64,000 nucleotides of DNA, taken from positions 124,001 to 188,000 of the forward strand of contig NZ_CP017782.1 in the NCBI RefSeq assembly GCF_001856665.1, in the 5' to 3' direction. The position numbers were made by a program, and so were the translations under genes. The DNA is from Rhodobacter xanthinilyticus (GTDB taxonomy: Bacteria; Pseudomonadota; Alphaproteobacteria; Rhodobacterales; Rhodobacteraceae). Below, piece by piece: positions 16,661 to 24,943 of the stretch. Each line of letters opens with the position of its first letter. Position 1 is the first letter of the stretch. The notes beneath the pieces were generated by a model. The model saw only the letters and a list, made by a program, of their open reading frames with translations. It was not told the origin of the DNA and did no database searches.

Positions 16661-16696
16661 TGTCAGAAATATACGCGGTTTTCTGACAGCTTTCAA
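16661..16696 (-). promoter_or_regulatory. AbiEi promoter with overlapping dyad operator
   Basis: Minus-strand TTGAAA (16691-16696), 17-base spacer, TATATT (16668-16673): a near-consensus sigma-70 promoter. A perfect inverted repeat TGTCAGAAA (16661-16669) / TTTCTGACA (16680-16688) with a 10-base spacer covers the -10 box and most of the spacer. AbiEi antitoxins bind inverted repeats at their own promoters, so autorepression is likely. Confidence 0.8.
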
Positions 16697-16706
16697 CCGT
16701 GCGGCG

Positions 16707-17351
16707 TCACCCGAAGCGCCGCCCCTCTTCGGTGAAGGTATACGCGTTGACGATGATCCCCTCTTCGATCACCTCATCCGAGGTGAGGTGATCGTATTCG
16801 GCCTGAAGCTGGCGGTAGAGCCAGCGGGCCAGATCGCGCAGCGCCTCGGCCACGATCTCCTCGGCATCCTCGGTGGGCGGTTGACAGGTTGGGCTGTCGC
16901 GCGTGACATCCACGGACATGGTATATTCGTGGTAGTAGCGTCCGCGATGGGTCGCCTCGGCGGCGAGCTGATAGAAGTTCCGGCGCTGGATGGCCTGGAG
17001 CCGGTCGGCAATGCCGTGCAGCGTCGCGTCGGTCGGCGCGTAGTCCCGAATGCGCGCGGCGGCACCCTTGGCGTTGTGGAGGTAGCCCTCGAAGCAGGCG
17101 CCATCCCCCTGGCTCCAGAACCCGGAGAACCAGATGCAGGGCTTGGCCCGCGTCCCGCCGCCCATCAGGCGGACGGGCGTGGTCTTCAGGCGGATGCCGA
17201 GGATCTCGCAGATCCGCTCGAAATCCTCATAGACCGCGTCCCACCAATCGTCATAGGGCGCGAGGTCGCGATACCAGCTGCGCGCTTTCTCCTTGGCGGC
17301 ATCCGAGAGTTCAGGGAACTGGTAGACGGTGGTGCAGATAACCTCAGGCAT
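16707..17351 (-). CDS. Plasmid/phage conserved protein of unknown function
   Basis: 214 residues. The start TTVYQFPELSDAAKEKARSW followed by DDWWDAVYEDFERICEILG matches a family found on plasmids and phages that databases often label antitoxin of toxin-antitoxin stability system; I know of no experimental support for that label. It is rich in aromatic residues (WFSGFWSQGDGACFEGYL) and acidic, with no signal peptide. It overlaps the upstream gene by 8 bases (17344-17351), so the two are co-translated. It belongs to the long minus-strand accessory block that ends with ssb. Function unknown. Confidence 0.75.
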   Translation of the reverse strand: MPEVICTTVYQFPELSDAAKEKARSWYRDLAPYDDWWDAVYEDFERICEILGIRLKTTPVRLMGGGTRAKPCIWFSGFWSQGDGACFEGYLHNAKGAAARIRDYAPTDATLHGIADRLQAIQRRNFYQLAAEATHRGRYYHEYTMSVDVTRDSPTCQPPTEDAEEIVAEALRDLARWLYRQLQAEYDHLTSDEVIEEGIIVNAYTFTEEGRRFG

Positions 17352-17763
17352 CGATGTCCTCGCCGTTCAGCGCCGCGGTCAGCCATTCCTCGGTGCTGGT
17401 CCAACCGATGGATTTGCGCGCGCCCAGATCGATGACATGCGCGCCGCCGCCGAAGGCATCGAGGCGGGGCCGGGAACAGGTCAGGGCATATTGGAAGCCC
17501 CAGAGGCCGGTGAGGTCGAGGTCTTCGGCGAGGCGCAGCACGAAGCGGATCACAGCCTCGACATCGCCGTGTTCGTCGTCATGGATCCAGAGGATGCTGC
17601 CCTCGGGTGCATCCTGAAGCGCGAGATCGAAGCCCGCGACCTCCGGGTCGTCGGCGTCCTGATCGGCCGCGCGCAAATCCGCAAACAGCGCGAGCGCGCG
17701 GGCGGCCTTTTCGGCCGTCCCGACATCGATCAGGCACGAAAAATGGGTGAAGTAGTCCGCCAT
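17344..17763 (-). CDS. Hypothetical plasmid protein
   Basis: 139 residues, acidic, no signal peptide. Begins MADYFTHFSCLIDVGTAEKA and contains GSILWIHDDEHGDVEAVIRF and LTGLWGFQYALTCSRPRLDAFGGGAHVIDLG. A GGAGGT lies upstream of the ATG. It is translationally coupled to the next gene by an 8-base overlap. I recognise the pair as a common neighbourhood on alphaproteobacterial plasmids but cannot assign a function. A GC hairpin at 17786-17805 precedes it. Confidence 0.75.
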   Translation of the reverse strand: MADYFTHFSCLIDVGTAEKAARALALFADLRAADQDADDPEVAGFDLALQDAPEGSILWIHDDEHGDVEAVIRFVLRLAEDLDLTGLWGFQYALTCSRPRLDAFGGGAHVIDLGARKSIGWTSTEEWLTAALNGEDIDA

Positions 17764-17785
17764 GGGAACCTCCTGAGAGTGAAAT

Positions 17786-17805
17786 GCCCGGCCAAGGGGC
17801 CGGGC
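17786..17805 (-). terminator. GC hairpin between accessory genes
   Basis: Perfect 8-bp stem GCCCGGCC / GGCCGGGC with a 4-base loop, 34 bases past the stop of the gene at 17839 and just before the next start. It has no strong T tract, so it may be an attenuator or mRNA processing hairpin rather than a full terminator. Confidence 0.4.
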
Positions 17806-17838
17806 GCTGGATTGGAACGAAACGATGGGCGGGCGCGC

Positions 17839-18120
17839 TCAGCCGGTGCGCTGGTCGCCTGCGGCCTGACGCGCCGCATGGGCACAAAGCATCTGCCGGT
17901 AAAACCGCTTGCGCGCCGCCCGAAACCCCCGAACGGCGCGGGTATCGGAATGAAGCGCCCGGACCGCCGCGCGAAGGACGGCCAGCGGCGATGCCGTCAC
18001 CGGCAGGCCGAGGCGCAGATAGGCGGGATCGGTCACGTCAGCGGCGCGGCAAAGATCCGGGCCAGATCGACGGCCGAAGGCGCCATCTGCGGCGCGCAGG
18101 GGGACTTCGGTCATGGTCAT
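17839..18120 (-). CDS. Hypothetical basic protein
   Basis: 93 residues, arginine- and alanine-rich in the C-terminal half (LRAAVRALHSDTRAVRGFRAARKRFYRQML). The N-terminal half (DLCRAADVTDPAYLRLGLPVTASPLAVLR) is proline/leucine patterned. The start at 18120 overlies two possible ATG codons. No domain recognised. It is part of the minus-strand accessory block, between two other unknown genes. The start of this small gene is uncertain. Confidence 0.5.
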   Translation of the reverse strand: MTMTEVPLRAADGAFGRRSGPDLCRAADVTDPAYLRLGLPVTASPLAVLRAAVRALHSDTRAVRGFRAARKRFYRQMLCAHAARQAAGDQRTG

Positions 18121-18219
18121 CGGGTCAACTCCGGTTCGGGAAAAGGGGGAACGCCGGACCGGGCGATCTCTCCCCCGGCGACGCCCTAAGCCCCCCTGCC
18201 CTTCTCGATCTCTCGGTTT

Positions 18220-18735
18220 TCACGCCGCAACCTGCAGCGCGCGGGCGGCGATGGCACGCCAGAGCGGATCGACAAGACGTCCCTCGAGTTGATCCGCGCG
18301 ACGGCGCAGATGCGCCACGAACCCATGTTCGCGCCATCCGGCCGCCTGGCTCGCCCGCGCACGCAAGCCGCTCGCCTCGCGCAACACCGAACGGGCCTCG
18401 GGCGCGGAGAGGACCGGGTTGCACCAGGCAATCGCGCCGTCCGCCAACTCTCCCGCCAGCACGAGCCGCTCTTCACGATCGAGGATCACCATCATATGCG
18501 GGGCAACATCGGCGCCGACTTCCTGTGCCAACACGACCGCAGCGAACATCGCGTCAGCGAGCGACGCATAGCGGTCAAGCTCGACCGGGCGGTCCAGCCC
18601 GGCCATTGCCGCGCCCCTATCCGGGGCGACAAGTTTCAGAACGAAGGGCAGATCGGGATTGGGCGCGGGGAAGGCATCGGCGTCAAAGCACTTCGTCGGT
18701 GTCGCCTTTCGCGCATGGAACCCTTGATCGAGCAT
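18220..18735 (-). CDS. Hypothetical plasmid protein
   Basis: 171 residues. The N-terminal half contains LPFVLKLVAPDRG and a predicted helical stretch (YASLADAMFAAVVLAQEVG), then MMVILDREERLVLAGELADGAIAW. The C-terminal half is arginine-rich and helical. It is preceded by one of three related leader sequences (18741-18780) that also occur before the DUF932 gene and the ParB-like gene. It may therefore share control with the plasmid partition genes. No family recognised. Confidence 0.65.
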   Translation of the reverse strand: MLDQGFHARKATPTKCFDADAFPAPNPDLPFVLKLVAPDRGAAMAGLDRPVELDRYASLADAMFAAVVLAQEVGADVAPHMMVILDREERLVLAGELADGAIAWCNPVLSAPEARSVLREASGLRARASQAAGWREHGFVAHLRRRADQLEGRLVDPLWRAIAARALQVAA

Positions 18736-18740
18736 CTCAA

Positions 18741-18780
18741 ATTCTCCTGCGACGGGGGCGGGAAGCCTCTCTCCCCACCT
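18741..18780 (-). repeat. Shared 5' leader, copy A
   Basis: Minus-strand leader containing GGGGAGAGAGGCTTCCCGCCC...GTCGCAGGAG ending in the Shine-Dalgarno of the gene at 18220-18735. It is related to the leaders at 20624-20652 and 27687-27718. Confidence 0.6.
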
Positions 18781-18846
18781 TCACCGTCACCCCAAAACCG
18801 CCGCCCTCTTCCTCGAAGGGCGACGGTTCAGGACCCGGCTTGATCT

Positions 18847-19287
18847 TCAAAGCTTGCCGAGGGCCCTCAGGCTCATCTCGGCCCCGGCACCGACGATGAT
18901 GTGGTCATGCAGCGTCAGGCTGAGATAACGGCAGCCCTTCTGGATCTCCTTGGTCATGCTGAGATCGGCCTCCGACGGCGTCGGATCCCCCGAAGGGTGG
19001 TTGTGGATCAGGATCAGCGCGCTCGCGTTCAGCATCAGCGCCCGCTTGATCACCTCGCGCGGATAGACGGGGACGTGATCGACCGTTCCGGTCGAAAGCA
19101 GCTCGTCGGAGATGATGCGGTTCTTGCGGTCGAGATAGAGCACATGGAACCGCTCGATCGGTCCGCGCACGGTGAGCGCGCAATAGTCGAGCAGCGCCTG
19201 CCAGCTGCCGATGACCGGGTTCTGGCTGAGGTATCGGCCAAGGATGTCCCGGGCCTCGAGGATGACGGTTTCTTCCTGGGGGGTCAT
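18847..19287 (-). CDS. RadC-like JAB-domain protein (short form)
   Basis: 146 residues. It carries only the JAB/MPN domain of RadC: ERFHVLYLDRKNRIISDEL, then LILIHNHPSGDPTPSEADLSM with the H-x-H...D metal-binding motif, and HDHIIVG. The helix-hairpin-helix part of chromosomal RadC (about 225 residues) is absent, which is usual for plasmid and prophage versions (YkfG/YeeS type). The name DNA repair protein is historical and the biochemical role is unsettled. It lies in the accessory block with ssb and DUF932, a typical mobile-element set. Confidence 0.88.
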   Translation of the reverse strand: MTPQEETVILEARDILGRYLSQNPVIGSWQALLDYCALTVRGPIERFHVLYLDRKNRIISDELLSTGTVDHVPVYPREVIKRALMLNASALILIHNHPSGDPTPSEADLSMTKEIQKGCRYLSLTLHDHIIVGAGAEMSLRALGKL

Positions 19288-19413
19288 GGGGGTCTCGCTG
19301 AAGTGAAAGCGCCGAAGCCCCTGCCCGTTCGGGCGCGGGGTCAGCGGCGTGCGGATGAACGGGAAGAGGAGCGGCCACCACGCATAGGGGTGGCCGCTCC
19401 GCAGGGTGTCGCC

Positions 19414-20613
19414 TCAGCCGACCCGGTCGAGCAGTTTCTTGGCCCGCCCTTCCATGTCGAGGCGGACATCTTGCTGGGTCTTGTCGCGCGCGAGCCGGGT
19501 GATCCCCTGCACGAAGTCGAAGATGCTCTCGGGTGGGCGGCCCTCTTCCATCAGCACCTTCTCGATGATCTTGCCGGATTCGGCCTTCGAGAAGCCGCGC
19601 TTGCGCAGAAAATCATCCCGGTCCTCGTCGGTCCGCGCCACGATCTGCTGCCGCGCGGCCTGAATGCCGTTCACGAATCCCTGCGGCGAGGAATTGGCAA
19701 AGCGCGTCAGCGCCGGGGCCGCCTCATGGGCGAAGCGCGAGGCGGCGTATTTCGAGTGGCGGATCTTGATCTCCTGAAAATCCTCGACGCCCCAGAGGTT
19801 GCGGTTCTGGCACACCGCCCTGAGGTAGAAGCTCGCCATGCCGAGGGTCTTCGCACCCACCTCGGAGTTCCAGCAATAGAAGCCCCGGAAGTAGAGATCG
19901 GGGGAGCCGTCGGGCAGACGTCCCGCTTCGATCGGGTTGTGATCATCGACGAGGAACAGGAAGACGTCGCGGTCCGAGGCATAGAGCGTGGTCGTGTCAC
20001 GGCTGATCTCGACATCGGGGTTGTAGACCCCCGTCGACCAGTCGAGTACGCCCGGCACCTTCCAGCGCGTGTCGCCGGTGCCATTGCCCGCAAGACGCTG
20101 CACCGCCTCGACCAGTTCGTAATCGTGGATACGGCCGTAATCAGGCCCCGTCACGGCGCGCAGTTCGGTGCGGCCATCCTCGGTTTCGAAGGTTTTGACC
20201 TGCTCGGCGCGGTGGTTGGAGAGGCCGTATTGCAGGTTGATCCCCGCCAGTGGCGCGGGCAGCTGCCGCAGGTAGGAGGCCGGGGCGCCCACGATGCTGG
20301 CAAGCTGGCCGAAGGCCCAATGCGTCGGCGCAACCGGCGCCTCGGCTTTCGGCAGGACCAGATGCAGCCGCTCGGCGCTATCGCGCGCGGCCTCGACGCG
20401 TATATCGGCCGTCTGCACCACCCGGCTGCGGCTGCGCTCGGAGCGCCCCTTCACCGAGGCCCAGAGATCGTCGAGCGACAGATACCGCTCGTCATCGGGC
20501 CGGTTGAACCATTCGGACGACACCCGCCCGTTGCGCTCCCCCCGGCTCACATCCACCTTCCAGCCACCAGCCCGCGCCGGTGCGACCGGATCCAGAACTT
20601 CCACAACGCCCAT
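19414..20613 (-). CDS. DUF932 family plasmid protein
   Basis: 399 residues from ATG 20613, chosen because GGAGG lies 7 bases upstream; an ATG two codons earlier is too close to it. It has the DUF932/TIGR03299-like core: HWAFGQLASIVGAPASYLRQL, GRIHDYELVEAVQRLAG, VFLFLVDDHNPIEAG, FYCWNSEVGAKTLGMASF and NRNLWGVEDFQEIKIRHSK. These proteins are widespread on plasmids and phages and may act in DNA metabolism or anti-defence, but no mechanism is established. It carries the shared leader (copy B). Confidence 0.85.
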   Translation of the reverse strand: MGVVEVLDPVAPARAGGWKVDVSRGERNGRVSSEWFNRPDDERYLSLDDLWASVKGRSERSRSRVVQTADIRVEAARDSAERLHLVLPKAEAPVAPTHWAFGQLASIVGAPASYLRQLPAPLAGINLQYGLSNHRAEQVKTFETEDGRTELRAVTGPDYGRIHDYELVEAVQRLAGNGTGDTRWKVPGVLDWSTGVYNPDVEISRDTTTLYASDRDVFLFLVDDHNPIEAGRLPDGSPDLYFRGFYCWNSEVGAKTLGMASFYLRAVCQNRNLWGVEDFQEIKIRHSKYAASRFAHEAAPALTRFANSSPQGFVNGIQAARQQIVARTDEDRDDFLRKRGFSKAESGKIIEKVLMEEGRPPESIFDFVQGITRLARDKTQQDVRLDMEGRAKKLLDRVG

Positions 20614-20623
20614 CGGCATTCCT

Positions 20624-20652
20624 CCGCGACAGGCGCCGGGAGCCTCTCTCCC
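20624..20652 (-). repeat. Shared 5' leader, copy B
   Basis: Minus-strand GGGAGAGAGGCTCCCGGCGCC followed by TGTCGCGGAGG, immediately before the DUF932 start. GGGAG and CTCCC can pair as a small hairpin. It is nearly identical to copy C at 27687-27718 before the ParB-like gene. Confidence 0.7.
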
Positions 20653-20776
20653 AGCCCTCAACCCGTCACCGGAAAACCGGCACGCCTCTCACTCTCAAGG
20701 AGGCTGGCGCGCGAGACGCGGATCGCAGGAGAAGCCCTTCGCTCAAGCGTCGACCGCGTCCATTCCTGCACATAGA

Positions 20777-21163
20777 TCAGGCTTTCCGGGGAGCCCCCAG
20801 TCCTGCCACGGCATCAAGAAATGCCTTGTCGAGCACAGGGTTGTCCCATTTGTTCGACGCAGCCATCCAGCGGTCGAGATGGTCCCGAAAACTTGGATCG
20901 TCCCGCCGCATGTGGAAGGTGAAGAGGCGCTCGACAATCTCCCGCATCAAGTCCGCCATCTGCTGATCATCGAGATGCGACACCTCACGCCAAGGAATGG
21001 TCCGCCCCGTCCCGTCGACCACGTTCACGTCCGAATAATCGCCTGTCAGGGTCACCGGCTGCAGTCCGGCATGCAAATCCTCCAGCCGCGTGTTGCGGAT
21101 GCAGATCATGGCCATGATCTTCGAGAGATTGGCCGCGATGCGTTCTTCGTCCTCGACCTTCAT
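20777..21163 (-). CDS. Hypothetical plasmid protein
   Basis: 128 residues from ATG 21163, with GAGGAG 6 bases upstream. The N-terminal half has EERIAANLSKIMAMICIRNTRLEDLHAG and TGDYSDVNVVDGTGRTIPWREV. The C-terminal half is charged (REIVERLFTFHMRRDD ... FRDHLDRWMAASNKWDNPVLDKAFL). I recognise the pattern as a conserved unknown common on alphaproteobacterial plasmids, but no function can be given. It lies upstream of the DUF932 gene and downstream of parDE. Confidence 0.7.
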   Translation of the reverse strand: MKVEDEERIAANLSKIMAMICIRNTRLEDLHAGLQPVTLTGDYSDVNVVDGTGRTIPWREVSHLDDQQMADLMREIVERLFTFHMRRDDPSFRDHLDRWMAASNKWDNPVLDKAFLDAVAGLGAPRKA

Positions 21164-21223
21164 GTTCAACTCCTCTCGGTGAGCAGCACCCGCTCGGGCA
21201 AAGATGGCGGCGAAAGCGTCGGG

Positions 21224-21535
21224 TCACTCAGTCAGATACGCGGCCCAGTTCTGCCGCGCATGCACGATGCGCAGCACCTCAAGCCACTCCGCCTCGATAC
21301 GGTAAATGATCAGATGCGATCCCGAGCGGTAGAGGCGGATACGAGGGCGGATTTCGGTCCGCTCGCGCGCAATGCCCGGGTGCTGGACCAGCAGGTCCAT
21401 GTCAGAGGCGAGCCCGCGGATATAGGTTTCAGCCTGCGTGGCGGACCACATGCGTGCGCTATAATCCCAGATCGCGTCGAGATCGCTCAGCGCGGCAGGT
21501 GAGAGCCGATATTCAACGATCTTCGGCTCTGGCAT
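21224..21535 (-). CDS. parE: ParE-type toxin
   Basis: 103 residues from ATG 21535. RelE/ParE fold: YRLSPAALSDLDAIWDYSARMWSATQAETYIRGLASDMDLL (shown in part), HPGIARERTEIRPRIRLYRSGSHLIIYRIE and VLRIVHARQNW, the standard ParE blocks. ParE toxins poison DNA gyrase. It overlaps the end of the upstream ParD gene by 23 bases (21513-21535). As a pair with ParD it stabilises the plasmid by post-segregational killing. Confidence 0.92.
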   Translation of the reverse strand: MPEPKIVEYRLSPAALSDLDAIWDYSARMWSATQAETYIRGLASDMDLLVQHPGIARERTEIRPRIRLYRSGSHLIIYRIEAEWLEVLRIVHARQNWAAYLTE

Positions 21536-21767
21536 CTTGTTGCCGCTTGCGGGCAAGAAAAGCCTCCACATCCAGACGCGCACCCGGGCCGCTGGCCAAA
21601 CCCTCATCGACAATCTGCTGCAACTCGGCAATGGCCTGCTGGCGGTCCTGATCGCGGCGGATCAGATCGCGCACATAATCACTGGCATTGCTGTAGCGCC
21701 CATCTTGGGTCTGAGCCTCGACCCAGGCCTTCATAGGGGCCGGCAAAGAGACGTTCATTGTTGCCAT
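21513..21767 (-). CDS. parD: ParD-type antitoxin
   Basis: 84 residues from ATG 21767 (MATMNVSLPAPMKAWVEAQ). The N-terminal ribbon-helix-helix (NVSLPAPMKAWVEAQTQDGRYSNASDYVRDLIRRDQD) is in the canonical ParD form. A C-terminal toxin-wrapping helix ends KRQQDARAEDR. An upstream in-frame ATG (21809) exists but lacks a ribosome site. It binds its own promoter; a minus-strand TTGACA box lies at 21814-21819, inside TTTGCCAAA/TTTGACAAA repeats that may be the operator. Confidence 0.92.
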   Translation of the reverse strand: MATMNVSLPAPMKAWVEAQTQDGRYSNASDYVRDLIRRDQDRQQAIAELQQIVDEGLASGPGARLDVEAFLARKRQQDARAEDR

Positions 21768-21865
21768 GGTCGCGATCTCCTTCGCAAAAATGGTGACACG
21801 ATTTGGCAAAGTTTGTCAAACCGTACCGACGCCGTCCTGCGCGACTTGCCATGAGCGCGCAGCGA

Positions 21866-21889
21866 GCCCGGCGGGTTTCCCCGCCGGGC
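21866..21889 (-). terminator. GC-rich terminator hairpin after ssb
   Basis: Perfect 10-bp stem GCCCGGCGGG / CCCGCCGGGC with a 4-base loop (GAAA on the minus strand), 21 bases past the ssb stop. It shares the core GGCGGGGAAACCCGCC with the hairpin at 25488-25509. Confidence 0.65.
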
Positions 21890-21910
21890 CCGAGGGGGAG
21901 ACCCCGTTCC

Positions 21911-22315
21911 TCAGAACGGGATATCGTCGTCGCGGTCGACCAGCTCGGGGTTTTCGTTCTCGGCCGACTTCGGGCGGCTCAGGAAGTCGACCTTCTCGGC
22001 GATGATCTCGCAGCCGTAGCGGTCGGTCCCCGCGCTGTCGGTCCATTTGGTGTAGTGGATGCGGCCGTGGACGAGGACCTTCATGCCCTTTTCGCAGTGC
22101 TCAGCGACCGTCTTGCCGAGACCGTTGAAGCAGGTGATGCGGTGCCATTCCGTGTCCATGATCCGGTAGCCGTTCTCGTCGCGCAGGACGCGACCTTCCG
22201 AGAGGCGGGGGCGCGAGGTGGCAAGGCTGAAGTTGGTGATCTTGGTGCCGCCCTGGGTGGTGCGGATTTCGGGGGCCTGACCGATGTTGCCGGCGAGGAT
22301 GACGATGTTTTGCAT
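21911..22315 (-). CDS. ssb: Single-stranded DNA-binding protein
   Basis: 134 residues from ATG 22315 with AGGAG 7 bases upstream. OB-fold start MQNIVILAGNIGQAPEIRTT, then KITNFSLATSRPR, WHRITCFNGLGKTVAEHCEKG and VLVHGRIHYTKW. It ends with the acidic protein-docking tip DRDDDIPF. The linker is short compared with chromosomal SSB (about 170 residues), as in plasmid copies. It probably supports single-stranded transfer and plasmid replication. Bases 22316-22739 upstream contain no gene that I can support. Confidence 0.93.
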   Translation of the reverse strand: MQNIVILAGNIGQAPEIRTTQGGTKITNFSLATSRPRLSEGRVLRDENGYRIMDTEWHRITCFNGLGKTVAEHCEKGMKVLVHGRIHYTKWTDSAGTDRYGCEIIAEKVDFLSRPKSAENENPELVDRDDDIPF

Positions 22316-22739
22316 GGTAAGCTCCTGTGTGTCCTGTCTTCGGGACCGTCCCTTCGACAAGACCCGGAAAAAGCCCGTCGGTTGACGCGTGCACGGGGAC
22401 GGAACGGACACCGGAAACCCCCAGAGGACCGGGGTGGAGCGGGCAGGACGCCAAAGGCGGCCAACACGGCCCGGGCTGACGCGGGGTTGCGCGCAGGAGG
22501 CCGAACGGGATTAGGGGATTGTCAGTCGAAGGGATGGCCCAGGAGACAGAGAGGCGCGGGGAGCCCCTGCCAGAACGTGTCACCTTGCAAATCGGAACTG
22601 TCTGCCCCCCGGTTCAGCCCCCATTGGCGAAAACATCGATCACAAGCCTTTGCCACCCCAGCCCTTGCCTGCCGGGAGTTGCGGCACCCCGCCGCGACAG
22701 GCTATCAATACCGGAATATTCAAGACACGGACCGCATAA

Positions 22740-23057
22740 ATGGCTGATTTCGATCTCGAGGCACTGTCGCTCAGCGAGCTGAAGAAAATGCAGAAGGACG
22801 TCGCCAAGGCGATCTCCACCTATCAAGACCGGCAGAAGGCGGAAGCCCGCGCCAAGGTGGAAGCTCTCGCCCGGGATCTGGGCTACTCGCTGACCGACCT
22901 TGTCAGCACGGCAACGAAAACCACCCGCGCGCCCGCCGCGGCGAAATATCGCCACCCTGAGAATTCGGCGGTCACCTGGTCCGGCCGTGGGCGCAAACCG
23001 CAGTGGTTCGTGGATTCAATCAATGCGGGCAAAGACCCGGATGGCCTGATGGTGTGA
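22740..23057 (+). CDS. H-NS/HvrA-family nucleoid protein
   Basis: 105 residues. The N-terminal coiled coil (LSLSELKKMQKDVAKAISTYQDRQKAEARAKVEALARDLG, in parts) is followed by a C-terminal DNA-binding part with the signature YRHPENSAVTWSGRGRKPQWF. In Rhodobacter, HvrA is such a regulator of photosynthesis genes. Plasmid copies usually silence AT-rich foreign DNA. It is the only plus-strand gene in the 14.5-31.6 kb block. A weak promoter (TTGCGG 22679-22684, 18 bases, TATCAA 22703-22708) precedes it. Confidence 0.9.
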   Translation: MADFDLEALSLSELKKMQKDVAKAISTYQDRQKAEARAKVEALARDLGYSLTDLVSTATKTTRAPAAAKYRHPENSAVTWSGRGRKPQWFVDSINAGKDPDGLMV

Positions 23058-23058
23058 C

Positions 23059-23092
23059 ACCGAAGCTAAAGACTGCCGCGTCAGTCTTCGGT
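23059..23092. terminator. Bidirectional hairpin between convergent genes
   Basis: Stem formed by ACCGA...AGACTG and CAGTCT-TCGGT with a 6-base loop and a small internal bulge. It begins 2 bases past the hvrA-like stop and overlaps the stop codon of the convergent gene at 23081. Confidence 0.5.
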
Positions 23093-24166
23093 TCTCGGCT
23101 TGGTGTTTGACAGTTCGAACCTAACCGCATCAGACCTCGGCCCCATGACGCGCGTCGGCAGGTCTGGCGCACGCGCGTGACCTCGATGATGCCCTTTGAC
23201 CAGAACGACTTTGCCGCTCCGATAATGTCGCTCATGTTCGGCAACCCAGTGACGAATGGGCCCGTTGCGCGACTCTCGTGCTTGTCGTTCGAACTCGAGG
23301 CGAGCCGTCCTTTCCGCCATGTGCGCGGCGGCCTGCGGCCCGATCCGGATCGTGAGATGTGACTTCCGGGCACCCAGAATCCATGATTTTCCGAACTTTC
23401 GGGCTGTTTTGGTGTCCTTGTTGGTGAAGGTTTCGGTTTCAGTGGGGATGATCCCGCCCAGGTCCGGTGAAACCAGCATGGCAAACAGCGCATAAGGAAT
23501 GAACAGGTCGTATCCCGTTTCAACCTGGTGCACCGTGCGCCTTTCGTGGATCATTTCGAGCGTATCTCCACTCCGCAACCGGTACTCGACCATCGAACGG
23601 CTCAAATCGACCACGACGTCATCATAGTTCAGCCTACCCTCGGCAGTGCGCTTTACGAGCAAGGAACAGATCGGGTCGACGACACGCGAATTCTCTCTCC
23701 GATGGAACATTGTGATACGCAGGTGGGCTTGGTTGCGATCATCAAGCAGATAGCCGCGTAGGCCGGTGCCGATCGGCTTTTCATCATATCTCGTGACAGG
23801 TGAAGCACGATTAAAGCGCGCAGCACCCAGCGCTCGATCGTCGAACTCTACCCAAACGATGTCGGCAGGGAGCTTCACCTCACCAAGGATTTCCATGGCC
23901 GGCAGGCCTGTTTCCGCCGCCTCCTCGGCAACGGCCTCATGCAGCGTGTCGGCATAGGCGGCTGCCAAATGATCGAGCAGATACACTTTGGCCTGCTGCA
24001 GGGCATCCAGCGCATAATCGCGAAAGAGCCGCAAGTCTTCGGATGGGGTGAAGTGCCAGACCAAGTCTTCAGTAGGGAGTGATTTGCCCGCCAGCGACGA
24101 TCCATATAATGAAATCAATGATTTATATAGCATGATGGGGCACCCAAACGAGTTGCGAACGAGCAT
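23081..24166 (-). CDS. Hypothetical protein, plasmid-borne
   Basis: 361 residues from ATG 24166, which has GGCGGAG 8 bases upstream; ATG 24133 is an alternative. No signal peptide. Visible blocks are LVWHFTPSEDLRLFRDYALDALQQAKVYLLDHLAAAYADT (helical), LPADIVWVEFDDRAL, GTGLRGYLLDDRNQAHLRITMFHRR and LVSPDLGGIIPTETETFTNKDT. The C-terminus is basic (RTARLEFERQARESRNGPIRHWV, then VLVKGHHRGHARA), resembling a nucleic-acid-binding tail. No family recognised. Bases 24191-24385 upstream show no gene. Confidence 0.65.
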   Translation of the reverse strand: MLVRNSFGCPIMLYKSLISLYGSSLAGKSLPTEDLVWHFTPSEDLRLFRDYALDALQQAKVYLLDHLAAAYADTLHEAVAEEAAETGLPAMEILGEVKLPADIVWVEFDDRALGAARFNRASPVTRYDEKPIGTGLRGYLLDDRNQAHLRITMFHRRENSRVVDPICSLLVKRTAEGRLNYDDVVVDLSRSMVEYRLRSGDTLEMIHERRTVHQVETGYDLFIPYALFAMLVSPDLGGIIPTETETFTNKDTKTARKFGKSWILGARKSHLTIRIGPQAAAHMAERTARLEFERQARESRNGPIRHWVAEHERHYRSGKVVLVKGHHRGHARAPDLPTRVMGPRSDAVRFELSNTKPRTED

Positions 24167-24385
24167 CTGACGAACTCCGCCGATGATCAAGCGGCTTTCA
24201 CGACACAGCCGGTGACGGCTATTGCTCGTGAACTCGGCAACGCGCGGATGCGCTTGGTTTCATCGCATGGCGATGGGCAGGCCGACCAATGTCGGCACAT
24301 TCTGAAAGTCGACCGAAACGGATGACTGACCAAGGGGCTGGATCGGAGCCTTGCTCCGACCCAGAGCCCGTCGAGGGGGTGGGCA

Positions 24386-24550
24386 TTACGCCCACGGATC
24401 GACCTCAGCGACCACTTGCACCTCGTCGCCGTCGATTTCATCGGCGGGGACGGCGCCAAAGGTTCCATCCCCAGCCTGAAAGACGACGATCGAAACCATG
24501 AGCGTGGCGGCGAGGGAGGCGGCGAAGGCGTGAGCATCTTTGCGGGACAT
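24386..24550 (-). CDS. Small single-pass or secreted protein
   Basis: 54 residues. Short basic start (MSRKDAHAF), a hydrophobic segment (AASLAATLMVSIVVF) and an acidic C-terminus (EIDGDEVQVVAEVDPWA). It could be an inner-membrane anchor with an acidic outer tail, or a small exported protein. No homologue recognised. The 24551-24943 stretch upstream has no gene that I can support. Confidence 0.5.
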   Translation of the reverse strand: MSRKDAHAFAASLAATLMVSIVVFQAGDGTFGAVPADEIDGDEVQVVAEVDPWA

Positions 24551-24943
24551 CTGTTTGGCTCCTGTCTGGGAGGCGGGGGACCGTCCCCCGCGCGACAGGA
24601 CCCCGCAGGCCCGAAGACTGGCTGACATCACCGGGTGCGTTCGGCCCCCCTCTTCAAACGGGGCCGAATCCGCCCGGCGGCACGGGCTCGCCCGTAGTCC
24701 GACCCCTTGCGGGTTGATCTCGAAGACGGGATTCGGGGCAAGGAAGGGAATGGCGAGCGGGGGATGGTCCCCCAACGACAGGAGCCGGTTGTCCCGCTGA
24801 TGCTTGCGCCGCCAGCCTTCCGGCCACGCTCTTGGTTGAAGCCCCACGTCTTTGGTGGATGGAACCTATGGCGCTCCGCGGTATCGCGGGGCGAGGTTGT
24901 GGTCGGTGAGGGGTCGGCCAGCGGGCCTGCCCCTCACGCCTTG

